This document shows, piece after piece, positions 16,032 to 23,579 of a DNA stretch of 64,000 bases. The stretch covers positions 434,001 through 498,000 of the forward strand of contig NZ_QFFK01000001.1 of assembly GCF_003149455.1 (NCBI RefSeq), in the 5' to 3' direction. The translations under genes were made by a program, and so were the position numbers. Within the stretch, counting starts at the first letter, position 1; every line of letters begins with the position of its first letter. The notes beneath the pieces were generated by a model. The model saw nothing but the letters and a program-made list of their open reading frames with translations. It was not told the origin of the DNA and did not search any database. The DNA comes from Chitinophaga deserti (GTDB lineage: Bacteria > Bacteroidota > Bacteroidia > Chitinophagales > Chitinophagaceae).

Positions 16032-17828
16032 ATGAAATTACTATTGCAATACCTTAAAAACTATAAATGGCTGGTTGTGGCCGCGTTGGGCCTTGCTACG
16101 GTGAACCAGGTCTTCTCCCTCCTCGATCCCTGGATCTTCGGGGAGATCGTTGACCGGTTTGCCAGCCACCCCACTACTTTCACTCCCAAAGATGCAGCCG
16201 TTCCCGTTCCCCGTTCCGGAAACGAATACCTCTACGGGGTTATGCTGCTGTTGCTGGCCTCCATCGGCGTAGCCATGATCTCCCGGATCGCAAAGGCATT
16301 TCAGGATTATTTCGTAAGCGCCATCACCCAGCGCCTGGGGGCGCAAATGTATACAGACGGGCTGCGCCACTCTCTGCGGCTGCCTTACCAGCAGTTTGAA
16401 GACCAGCGCTCAGGAGAAACCCTGGCCGTGCTGCAGAAGGTAAGGCTGGATACAGAGAAATTCATTTCCCAGTTCATCAACATCCTGTTTACCACCCTCG
16501 TAGGCGTGGTGTTCGTGATGATATTCGCTTTCCGAGTACACTGGTCACTTGTATTCGTATACTTCGGCGGCTCCATACTGCTGGGCTGGCTCATGAATGT
16601 GCTGAGCAAACGCATCAAGTCGATCCAGAAAACCATTGTGAAAGAAACTACCGTGCTGGCAGGCGCCACTACGGAATCGCTCCGCAACATTGAACTGGTG
16701 AAAAGCCTCGGCCTCACCAACCAGGAAATACGCCGGCTCAATGCCAACACCATGAAGATCCTGCTGCTGGAGCTCAGCAAAGTGAAGCGCGTCCGCAGCA
16801 TTGCCTTTGTACAGGGTACCTTCGTGAACCTCCTCCGCTCGTCTATCCTCTTTTTGCTGCTGTACCTGCTGTATGGCGACCAGGTGTCTATCGGCCAGCT
16901 TTTCTCCCTGCAGCTTTATTCCTTCTTCCTCTTCGGACCACTGCAGGAGCTGGGCAACATCATCCTGGCGTACCGTGAGGCACAGGTGTCTCTGGAGAAC
17001 TTCCAGCGGATACTGAACACACCGGTAGAGGTAACCCCGGCTTCACCTCCCCGCTTATCGCTGGTAAACGAACTGTCGTTCCGCCATGTGGGCTTCCAGC
17101 ATATTACTGCTAAAAACAAAGCGCTCGACGATATCAACTTCACGGTAAAAACGGGTGAGACCATCGCATTCGTGGGCCCTTCCGGCAGTGGTAAAACCAC
17201 GCTGGTGAAGCTGCTGGTAGGATTGTATAAACCCGGCGAAGGGCATATCAACTACAACGGGATCGATTCCAATGCCATTGATATTGAAGAACTGCGCCAC
17301 CAGCTGGGCTTTGTTACGCAGGACACGCAACTGTTTTCCGGTACCATCCGGGAGAACCTGCAGTTCGTGAACCCCAGGGCTACGGAAGAAGAAATGATGA
17401 ATGCCCTGCAACGCGCATCCGCATACAACCTGCTGGCACGTGCCGAGAAGGGGATTGATACGGTGATTGGTGAAGGCGGTATTAAGATTTCAGGCGGGGA
17501 GAAGCAACGCCTCTCTATTGCCAGGGCCCTGCTGCGCCAGCCGAGGCTGCTCGTATTCGACGAAGCAACGTCTGCGCTGGATTCCATTACCGAAGAAGAG
17601 ATCACGCAAACGGTACGTAACGTAACATCCAGCAAAGAGCATATCACAGTAATGATCGCTCACCGCCTCTCTACTATTATGCATGCCGACCGTATCTACG
17701 TGCTCGAAAAAGGCAGGATCGTGGAAACCGGCGGGCACCATGCACTGCTCGAAGAGAAAGGATTGTATTATGCCATGTGGCGCCAGCAGATCGGAGAAAG
17801 GAAAACTACGGAAGCCCAGCCTGCATGA
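16032..17828 (+). CDS. ABC exporter with fused membrane and ATPase domains
   Basis: 598-residue half transporter of the type I exporter (MsbA/lipid-drug) group. Six membrane segments lie in about the first 300 residues. The ATPase follows, with Walker A GPSGSGKTT, Q-loop FVTQDTQLFSG, signature ISGGEKQRLS, Walker B LLVFDEATSAL and H-loop AHRLSTI. The substrate is not evident. It acts as a dimer in the inner membrane. Transcribed from its own promoter and divergent from the EF-G paralogue. Confidence 0.9.
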   Translation: MKLLLQYLKNYKWLVVAALGLATVNQVFSLLDPWIFGEIVDRFASHPTTFTPKDAAVPVPRSGNEYLYGVMLLLLASIGVAMISRIAKAFQDYFVSAITQRLGAQMYTDGLRHSLRLPYQQFEDQRSGETLAVLQKVRLDTEKFISQFINILFTTLVGVVFVMIFAFRVHWSLVFVYFGGSILLGWLMNVLSKRIKSIQKTIVKETTVLAGATTESLRNIELVKSLGLTNQEIRRLNANTMKILLLELSKVKRVRSIAFVQGTFVNLLRSSILFLLLYLLYGDQVSIGQLFSLQLYSFFLFGPLQELGNIILAYREAQVSLENFQRILNTPVEVTPASPPRLSLVNELSFRHVGFQHITAKNKALDDINFTVKTGETIAFVGPSGSGKTTLVKLLVGLYKPGEGHINYNGIDSNAIDIEELRHQLGFVTQDTQLFSGTIRENLQFVNPRATEEEMMNALQRASAYNLLARAEKGIDTVIGEGGIKISGGEKQRLSIARALLRQPRLLVFDEATSALDSITEEEITQTVRNVTSSKEHITVMIAHRLSTIMHADRIYVLEKGRIVETGGHHALLEEKGLYYAMWRQQIGERKTTEAQPA

Positions 17829-17863
17829 TGACCACCGTCATCGGTACAGCCGGATATTAATTG

Positions 17864-17871
17864 TATTTTTG
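17864..17871 (+). promoter_or_regulatory. -7 element TATTTTTG of the DUF983 gene
   Basis: TAnnTTTG element, seven bases before the ATG at 17879; leader nearly absent. Confidence 0.55.
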
Positions 17872-17878
17872 CGCCACC

Positions 17879-18316
17879 ATGAGCAATAAACCGAATTACT
17901 TCCTCAGTATCCTGAAAATGAAATGCCCGCATTGCCGGCGTGGGGATATGTTCCGAAACAAAAACCCTTTCCAGTTACGTTTTTCGAAGATATTCGACAT
18001 GTACGAAAAATGCCCGGTGTGCCAGCAGAAGTACGAACTGGAAACCGGTTTCTGGTTTGGTACAGGGTACGTGAGTTACGCCCTCGGTGTGGCCCTGTCC
18101 GTTTTCAACCTGGTGTGGTACTGGTTCTTTTTCGGTATGAGCTGGAAAGATGACAGCATCTTCTGGTGGCTCGGTGTGAACGGCATTATCCTTATTGCCC
18201 TGCAGCCCTGGCTTATGCGCATATCCCGCGTTATCTACCTCTACTTCTTCGTGTACTACGATGAAGATACCGCCCAGCTCCCGGATGCACCCGCGGCGCA
18301 TGATCATTCCCATTAA
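17879..18316 (+). CDS. DUF983 family membrane protein with two zinc-ribbon-like Cys pairs
   Basis: 145 residues. Two Cys-x-x-Cys knuckles (CPHC near 18 and CPVC near 48) probably bind zinc, and two membrane segments follow (about 64-88 and 95-125). The C-terminus is His-rich (AAHDHSH). DUF983 proteins are conserved in Bacteroidota and have no known function. The ATG at 17879 is preferred over a TTG six codons upstream because it gives the usual N-terminus and sits just after a promoter. Confidence 0.85.
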   Translation: MSNKPNYFLSILKMKCPHCRRGDMFRNKNPFQLRFSKIFDMYEKCPVCQQKYELETGFWFGTGYVSYALGVALSVFNLVWYWFFFGMSWKDDSIFWWLGVNGIILIALQPWLMRISRVIYLYFFVYYDEDTAQLPDAPAAHDHSH

Positions 18317-18338
18317 TCAGATTATTCCCATAATACAG

Positions 18339-18366
18339 AAGGGCCGTGAAAACGGCCCTTTTTTGC
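18339..18366 (+). terminator. Intrinsic terminator after the DUF983 gene
   Basis: AAGGGCCGT at 18339-18347 pairs with ACGGCCCTT at 18352-18360, followed by a T run. Between here and 18582 nothing else was recognised. Confidence 0.85.
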
Positions 18367-18582
18367 TTTTCATCCAAAATCTGAGCAGTATGTCAGATCA
18401 TCTTTAGTATGGTAAATGACGTTATTTGCAGTGTAAGACGGATGGAAATTCATCCGTTTTCAAATATATCTTTTCATTTTCATTCCTTCCCTGTTTTTTC
18501 TCCTGCCACCTTCATGTAACCGGCCCCCAGCGCGGCTTGCTTATCAGGCCAATCCACTATTCCAATAAAAGGAAGATATTAT

Positions 18583-18625
18583 TTGCAACTAAGCTGCATT
18601 TATGTAGTTTTGCAACTTCGTTGCA
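18583..18625 (+). promoter_or_regulatory. Promoter with two TGCAAC-N3-GTTGCA-type operators
   Basis: The -33 TTG at 18583-18585 is followed after 19 bases by the -7 element TAGTTTTG at 18605-18612. Operator 1 (TGCAACTAAGCTGCA, 18584-18598; one arm mismatch) covers the -33. Operator 2 (TGCAACTTCGTTGCA, 18611-18625; perfect six-base arms) covers the end of the -7 and the expected start point. The same palindrome lies over the -33 of the operon at 23.5 kb, pointing to one repressor, probably a Fur/Zur-type metal regulator. Confidence 0.7.
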
Positions 18626-18643
18626 CATTAAACCTACCCGCAC

Positions 18644-19846
18644 ATGAAAAAGATCCTGTTACCGGCAGTTTTCGCCGGTTTATTCCTGGCAGCCTGCCGG
18701 AAAGACGACAAGCCCGCGAACCCTGAGCCTGTCAAAACGGAAGCCGCTTACCTTCGCCTCATTGTGAGCGATGTAGACCAGGCGCGTATTTCAGTAGTAG
18801 ACCCGCTGAAGAAGCAGTCTGCCGTATTTCCTGTGAAAGCCGCACAGCCCTCCATGTACACTACCAGCACGGGGCAATTCGGTACCATCATCAGCCGTGC
18901 TGCCAACACGGTTCAATTCTTCAACACGGGCGTGGAGAAGCATGGCGGGCACCTGCACGTGCATGACGCGGAAATGTCGTCTTTTACATTCACCGAAGCC
19001 GGCCCTACCCATTTTTATGCCCATGCGGGCCTCAACGCCATCTTCAATGATGGTACAGGCACACTGAGCCTGTTCAAAGACAGTGAGCTCGAAAACGGGC
19101 CGGGAAAGGTGCTTCCTGTAGCCCAGCCCCACCACGGTGCCATGGTCATCTTTGATGATCATACCATTGCGGTAACGCAGAAAGACGGCACCGTGACCGG
19201 TACCCTGCCCGAGAAAGTGAAGATCATCGACCGCTTTGGCAAAACGCTGCATGAAACGAAAATTGCCACACAGGGCATCCATGGCGATGCGGGCAACGGC
19301 AAGCTGGCAGCTTTCGGAAGTAAAGACGGTATCCTTATCGTTTCTCAAACCGGCGATCAGTTCCTCGTGCCCTATCCTGCCACCTTCGGCGATGCCTGGA
19401 TAGGTACCGTACTGGGCAACAAAGCCCTCCCGCACTTCTTCGGGTACGTAGCACTTGGACTGTTCAAGATCGATCCTGTAACCAGGCAGATCACCGAGGT
19501 ATTGAAGAACAATAACAACATTCATCAGTACATGCTCGATGAAGAAGGGAAGAACCTGTATGTGCTGCTGACGGATGGTACCCTGAAGATCTTTGATGCA
19601 GTTACCACCCAGCTGAAGAAAGAAGGTAAAGTAGCCCCCGCTATCCCTACCGGAGCTACGGCGGTGCAGAAGCCCTACTTCGCAGTGTCCCGCAGGGCGG
19701 TATATATTACCGATCAGGCCACGGGCGCCATCCGCATGCTGAGCCTCCCTGCACTAACGGAAACTGCCAGCATCCCTGTTGGCGGTAAGCCTTTCAAAGT
19801 ACTGGTAGCCGGGGATCAGGAAGGCCTCGAAGCCGGGGATCATTAG
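18644..19846 (+). CDS. AztD-like periplasmic metal-binding lipoprotein (beta-propeller)
   Basis: 400 residues with a lipoprotein signal (LFLAAC lipobox, Cys18). The body repeats short beta-strand units and carries histidine clusters, including KHGGHLHVHDAE, GPTHFYAHAG and PHHGAMVIFDDH. This order resembles the zinc metallochaperone AztD, a propeller that hands zinc to a binding protein. It ends with GDH. The promoter carries two operators shared with the convergent TonB-receptor operon, supporting a metal-uptake role. The family call is from memory of the motif order and is not certain. Confidence 0.65.
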   Translation: MKKILLPAVFAGLFLAACRKDDKPANPEPVKTEAAYLRLIVSDVDQARISVVDPLKKQSAVFPVKAAQPSMYTTSTGQFGTIISRAANTVQFFNTGVEKHGGHLHVHDAEMSSFTFTEAGPTHFYAHAGLNAIFNDGTGTLSLFKDSELENGPGKVLPVAQPHHGAMVIFDDHTIAVTQKDGTVTGTLPEKVKIIDRFGKTLHETKIATQGIHGDAGNGKLAAFGSKDGILIVSQTGDQFLVPYPATFGDAWIGTVLGNKALPHFFGYVALGLFKIDPVTRQITEVLKNNNNIHQYMLDEEGKNLYVLLTDGTLKIFDAVTTQLKKEGKVAPAIPTGATAVQKPYFAVSRRAVYITDQATGAIRMLSLPALTETASIPVGGKPFKVLVAGDQEGLEAGDH

Positions 19847-19952
19847 CATCATTCTGCAAGTGTTCTGAAGAGAGTTAATTTCCTATCAAACCAGTTACAC
19901 CCCTTACGTACAAGGGCGTTACACAATTAACTCATTATCAATACACTTAACT

Positions 19953-20056
19953 ACCATCCTTCATCCAACCTTCATCCAACCTATATCAAACCCTTACCAT
20001 TGCTGGAGCTGGATGAAGGATGGATGAAGGATCGATGAAGGGTGGATGAAGGATGG
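19953..20056. repeat. 11-bp tandem repeats forming a large imperfect inverted repeat
   Basis: GGATGAAGGAT-type units begin at 20011, 20022, 20033 and 20044, exactly 11 bases apart. Two units in the opposite orientation occupy 19956-19977 (ATCCTTCATCC, AACCTTCATCC). The two arms could form a long hairpin with a loop of about 30 bases. It lies between convergent genes. It could be a terminator-like structure or a set of protein sites in helical phase. Confidence 0.7.
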
Positions 20057-20086
20057 AACCACCTTAACCAATACAATTTTAACAGA

Positions 20087-20124
20087 AAGGGCCGTCTCAC
20101 CAAAGTGAAACGGCCCTTCTTCTT
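20087..20124. terminator. Bidirectional intrinsic terminator between convergent genes
   Basis: AAGGGCCGT at 20087-20095 pairs with ACGGCCCTT at 20110-20118, with inner TCAC/GTGA pairing. A T-rich stretch follows on the plus strand. It serves the AztD-like gene and probably the minus-strand operon as well. Confidence 0.75.
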
Positions 20125-20143
20125 TCGCCTGTCAGGACTATCT

Positions 20144-20746
20144 TTATTTAATCTCTATCGGGAATTCGGTTTGCGCATCAGTACTGCCGGGAGCATAGGT
20201 ACCGTCTTTACCCGTTACCTGGTGGCGTACCACCATGCGGAAGTAACCTTTGAATGCTCCTTTAGTAGCCATATGTACCTGTAACCCTATAGGCAGGTTC
20301 TTCGAATCCTTATCCAATGCCGTTACGGTAGCGGCTGTGGTCAGCGAGTCTTTCACTGGTGCATCGGCATTTGCAAAAAACAGGTGGAACACGCGGTGCT
20401 CATCACCTTCTTCCTGAATTTCGTTCGTGATATTATCCGCAGGGTTCTTGTGTTCATCTAACAGTTCAGTAGAGAGCAGGTATGCGGTATTTGCTTTCAG
20501 TACAATGTTTGATATCTGGGGAACCGCTCCGCCGGCGCCATCCATATCTTTCCACGTAGCAATTACTTTTTCTGCCGGTGTAACTGCGTTGGTAAAGGTG
20601 AGCTTCACGGTAGTGATTTCTTCATTTTCATGTTCGTGCGCATCATCATCGGGCTCATTCTTTTCCTTTTTGCAGGCAGAAAAAGTAAGTACCGCGGCGG
20701 CGGCGAAGAAAGCGATGGACTTATGGAAAGTGATCATATTTTTCAT
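20144..20746 (-). CDS. Small lipoprotein of the 'type 1 periplasmic binding fold superfamily' kind
   Basis: 200 residues with a lipoprotein signal (VLTFSAC, Cys near 25) and then a charged metal-binding-looking stretch DDDAHEHENEE. The rest follows a pattern often found beside TonB receptors in Bacteroidota: ITTVKLTF...WKDMDGAGG...LKANTAYLLSTELL and EEGDEHRVFHLFF. It is the last gene of the operon starting at 23519, nine bases after the TonB receptor. It probably sits on the outer membrane and helps capture the substrate. No enzymatic motif is seen. Confidence 0.7.
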   Translation of the reverse strand: MKNMITFHKSIAFFAAAAVLTFSACKKEKNEPDDDAHEHENEEITTVKLTFTNAVTPAEKVIATWKDMDGAGGAVPQISNIVLKANTAYLLSTELLDEHKNPADNITNEIQEEGDEHRVFHLFFANADAPVKDSLTTAATVTALDKDSKNLPIGLQVHMATKGAFKGYFRMVVRHQVTGKDGTYAPGSTDAQTEFPIEIK

Positions 20747-20755
20747 GTTGATGTG

Positions 20756-23110
20756 TTAGGATTTTTTGCCGAATTGCAGCGGCAGTTTGAGTTTAAGATA
20801 AACGTTGGTTCCCGGCTCGTCTGCATAATACCTGAAGAGGTTCATGTAATCGCGGTAGCGGGTGTTGAGAAGATTAGATGCACCGATAATCACAGACAGT
20901 GGCTGCCTGCCGAAATGCACGGTACTGCCGGCTTCCAGGCTTACGAGGTTGTAAGCATCGGGAGGCGGGATACGGTCTTGCCCGCTGGGATCTTTCGGAT
21001 TAGCAGGATCTACCGGGATGCGTGTTTGCTTCGTTACGTTCTGCAGGCTGAGGGCGATGTAGTTTTCTTTCAGCCCTTTCAAATTACCGGGGAAGAAACT
21101 AAGCTCATGCTCGAAACGGTCAGACGGCATGTTGATCAGCCAGTCGTTAATACTTTCATTCCACGCACGCAATACTGATGCTTTGGTAGTGAGCTGCCAC
21201 TTAGGAAGAAAGCGGTAGCGCAACTGTGCATCGAAGCCTTTGGTAGTAGCATCCGCCTGGCGGTAATACATCCATGGAAAGGAGCCGCGGGCAGATACCA
21301 CATTGCTGTCTGTAGGTTGCAGGAATATGAAGTTGGAAAAACGATTGTAATACAGGTTCACATCCGCTTCCAGTTTTTCACCGAGATCGTAGTGCAGTGC
21401 CAGGTTAAACTTATTGGCCGCTTCGGGCAACAGGTTCGGATCTCCCTGCTCCATAATTGCCGTACCATGGTGGAGGCCGTGGGCGTAGAGTTCGTTTACA
21501 CCGGGTGCCCTCCAGGCGCGCGCTGCATTGAGCGATGCGTGGAAGTTATCGGTAATACGGAACTGCGCACCCAGTGATCCGGAGAAGCTGCTGTTATCGC
21601 TACCGGGAAAGTGGAGATTGCCCGGATTGTCGCTGATGTTGGAATATGCTTTGTTATCGTACCGCACACCGCCTTCCAGCAACCATTTATTATCCCTGCT
21701 TTCCCACTTCTCCGACCAGAACAATCCGTATTGGCGGAGCTGATAATTGGGGATAAAGAGGCGGTGCTTGTAACTGTTTTCCTGGTACATGCCACTGGCA
21801 CCGATAGTACCGCGGAGGCCTTTCCAGGAGCGGTGATCCCAGAGCAGTTCGCCGCTCCAGGTGGTAAGGTTCAGCGCCATACGGTTAACGGCCAGTACTG
21901 AATTATGATCCAGCTCTTCGCGGTAATTGAACTGCCGTGCTAACACGAGGTTCAGCTTACCTGCATTGCCCGTATTCACGAAAGCCTTTATTTTAAACAG
22001 CTCGTGCTCGATGTGCTGCGACGGCCGCTGGATCTTGTAACTGAACCCTTCTGTATATTCCGGCAGTGGCTTCCCCTGCTGGATCACCTGATCGAGGTCG
22101 GTGCTGTTACCGATATGCGAACCTTCAAAAACCGCGAGGTTGGTATTGAACTGGGAATAGAACAATTCGAGTCCATAGTTCTTCCGTTTATAACCGGCGG
22201 CTGCGGAGAAGTTGTATTCTTCCACTCCTGTGTTATCCAGCCAGTAATCCGGTGTGCGGGTATTACCTCCTTTGCGGAGCGTACCCTGCAGCCGCCAGCT
22301 GAGGCCCGGGATGGCAGGCACCTGCTGTTCGATTATGGCGCTTACGGCACCAAGGCGGTTGTTAGAGAAACCTGCGAGGTTCACCTCTCCCGCCAGACCT
22401 GGTTTAACGGGCAGGGCGCGTGGCTCCACGAGTACTACACCGCCAATGGCATCGCCTCCATAACGGAGGGCACCGGCGCCTTTCACTACTACCATTTTAT
22501 TGGCGAGGAACGGATCTACTTCCGGTGCGTGCTCAGAACCCCATTGCTGGCCTTCCTGGCGGATACCGTTATTGAGGATGATAACCCGGTTGCTGTGCAG
22601 GCCGTTAATAACGGGCTTAGCCACGTTTGGTCCGGTAGTCATGGCGGTAACACCATTTACCCGTTTGAGGGCTTCGCCGAGGTTGAGACCCCGCGTTCTG
22701 TCCAGATCGCGGCCGCTGAGCGATTCCACTGCCGCGGTAGTTACTTCCTTGGCGGCATGGCCGGTTACTGCTACTTCCTGCAACTGGGTAATGCTATGCG
22801 GCAGGGCTATGTTGCGGCGCTCGTCGCCACTCACCTGCCAGGCAAGCTCTACCGGCAAGCAGCCAATGTGGCTTACATGCAGGGTATAGTTACCAGGACA
22901 AAGCCCGTCTATATGATAATTTCCTTTTTCGTCGCTCTTTACGGTTTGGCCTGTTTCCTTCAGTACGATGGTGGCCGCGGCCAGCGGTAGCTTCGTTTCA
23001 CTATCTGTCACCACGCCGCCGATGCGGATGGTACACTGCGCCGCTGCCGGGGCTGCCCACGCCAATGCGAGGAGGCCGCACAGCAGGGTGCGTAATCTCA
23101 AATGTCTCAT
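20756..23110 (-). CDS. TonB-dependent outer-membrane receptor, probable metal uptake
   Basis: 784 residues: signal peptide, a carboxypeptidase-regulatory-like domain (about 26-105), a plug domain (VAVTGHAAKEVTTAAVESLS...GEALKRVNGV) and a 22-strand barrel ending in LKLPLQFGKKS. The plug contains GIRQEGQQWGSEHAPEVDP, typical of receptors grouped with zinc or copper uptake rather than SusC. The neighbours are a His-rich small protein upstream and a His/Asp-rich lipoprotein downstream. The shared operator with an AztD-like gene suggests zinc. The substrate is an inference. Confidence 0.85.
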   Translation of the reverse strand: MRHLRLRTLLCGLLALAWAAPAAAQCTIRIGGVVTDSETKLPLAAATIVLKETGQTVKSDEKGNYHIDGLCPGNYTLHVSHIGCLPVELAWQVSGDERRNIALPHSITQLQEVAVTGHAAKEVTTAAVESLSGRDLDRTRGLNLGEALKRVNGVTAMTTGPNVAKPVINGLHSNRVIILNNGIRQEGQQWGSEHAPEVDPFLANKMVVVKGAGALRYGGDAIGGVVLVEPRALPVKPGLAGEVNLAGFSNNRLGAVSAIIEQQVPAIPGLSWRLQGTLRKGGNTRTPDYWLDNTGVEEYNFSAAAGYKRKNYGLELFYSQFNTNLAVFEGSHIGNSTDLDQVIQQGKPLPEYTEGFSYKIQRPSQHIEHELFKIKAFVNTGNAGKLNLVLARQFNYREELDHNSVLAVNRMALNLTTWSGELLWDHRSWKGLRGTIGASGMYQENSYKHRLFIPNYQLRQYGLFWSEKWESRDNKWLLEGGVRYDNKAYSNISDNPGNLHFPGSDNSSFSGSLGAQFRITDNFHASLNAARAWRAPGVNELYAHGLHHGTAIMEQGDPNLLPEAANKFNLALHYDLGEKLEADVNLYYNRFSNFIFLQPTDSNVVSARGSFPWMYYRQADATTKGFDAQLRYRFLPKWQLTTKASVLRAWNESINDWLINMPSDRFEHELSFFPGNLKGLKENYIALSLQNVTKQTRIPVDPANPKDPSGQDRIPPPDAYNLVSLEAGSTVHFGRQPLSVIIGASNLLNTRYRDYMNLFRYYADEPGTNVYLKLKLPLQFGKKS

Positions 23111-23183
23111 CTGGTTACATTACTTCCGGGGCAGTATGGGCATACTGCCGGTGATCAATGATTTGCTGGGGGGATGGATGGGG

Positions 23184-23519
23184 TTATGCTACCGGAGGCG
23201 CGCGGAGAGAGCAATAAGGCACGGGGGATGCCGGAACGGGAACGGGCTGCACAGGGGGCAGCTCCGCGAATATGAAAGGCACTGCTGCCAGGCGCACGCT
23301 ATGCTCAGGGAGGTAAAGCTCCATGGCAGTATGCAGCCAGTCGCAATGCTGGTGAACGGAGGAAATAGCAGGACCGTGGGCGTAATCGTCAGCACAAACA
23401 GGCTCGTCTATCGTATCCTCGTGGCCGGTAAAGTGATGCAGATATTCCCGGGGCGCCAGGTAGATACTGAAGACGCCCAGGAGCAAAAAGACGCTTATTT
23501 GTTGCAAACGTTGTTTCAC
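23184..23519 (-). CDS. Small His-rich exported protein, first gene of the metal-uptake operon
   Basis: 111 residues starting at GTG 23519; an upstream in-frame stop shows nothing longer is possible. An N-terminal hydrophobic segment (ISVFLLLGVFSIYLAP) acts as signal or anchor. Histidine and acidic residues follow (YLHHFTGHEDTIDE, HGPAISSVHQHCDWLHT) with two cysteines, then a Pro-rich tail. Small proteins of this make-up often precede TonB receptors in Bacteroidota. The promoter and operator lie 20-58 bases upstream. Confidence 0.65.
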   Translation of the reverse strand: MKQRLQQISVFLLLGVFSIYLAPREYLHHFTGHEDTIDEPVCADDYAHGPAISSVHQHCDWLHTAMELYLPEHSVRLAAVPFIFAELPPVQPVPVPASPVPYCSLRAPPVA

Positions 23520-23538
23520 TGCACCGGTTAATTACGGG

Positions 23539-23577
23539 CAAAGATAACCAATTTCCGGGATTTGCAACTTAGTTGCA
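23539..23577 (-). promoter_or_regulatory. Promoter with TGCAAC-TTA-GTTGCA operator over the -33
   Basis: On the minus strand TTG (23567-23565), an 18-base spacer and TATCTTTG (23546-23539) form a good Bacteroidota promoter for the gene starting at 23519. The perfect palindrome TGCAACTTAGTTGCA at 23563-23577 covers the -33. A repressor bound there would block transcription, as at 18584-18625. Confidence 0.72.
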
Positions 23578-23579
23578 CG

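Noticed and set aside
19953-20056. Possible CRISPR array in the GGATGAAGGAT repeats
   Set aside because: Units are 11 bp and directly abutting with no spacers; no cas genes nearby.
22004-22990. 328-codon open frame on the plus strand
   Set aside because: Antisense to the TonB receptor, whose domains are complete.
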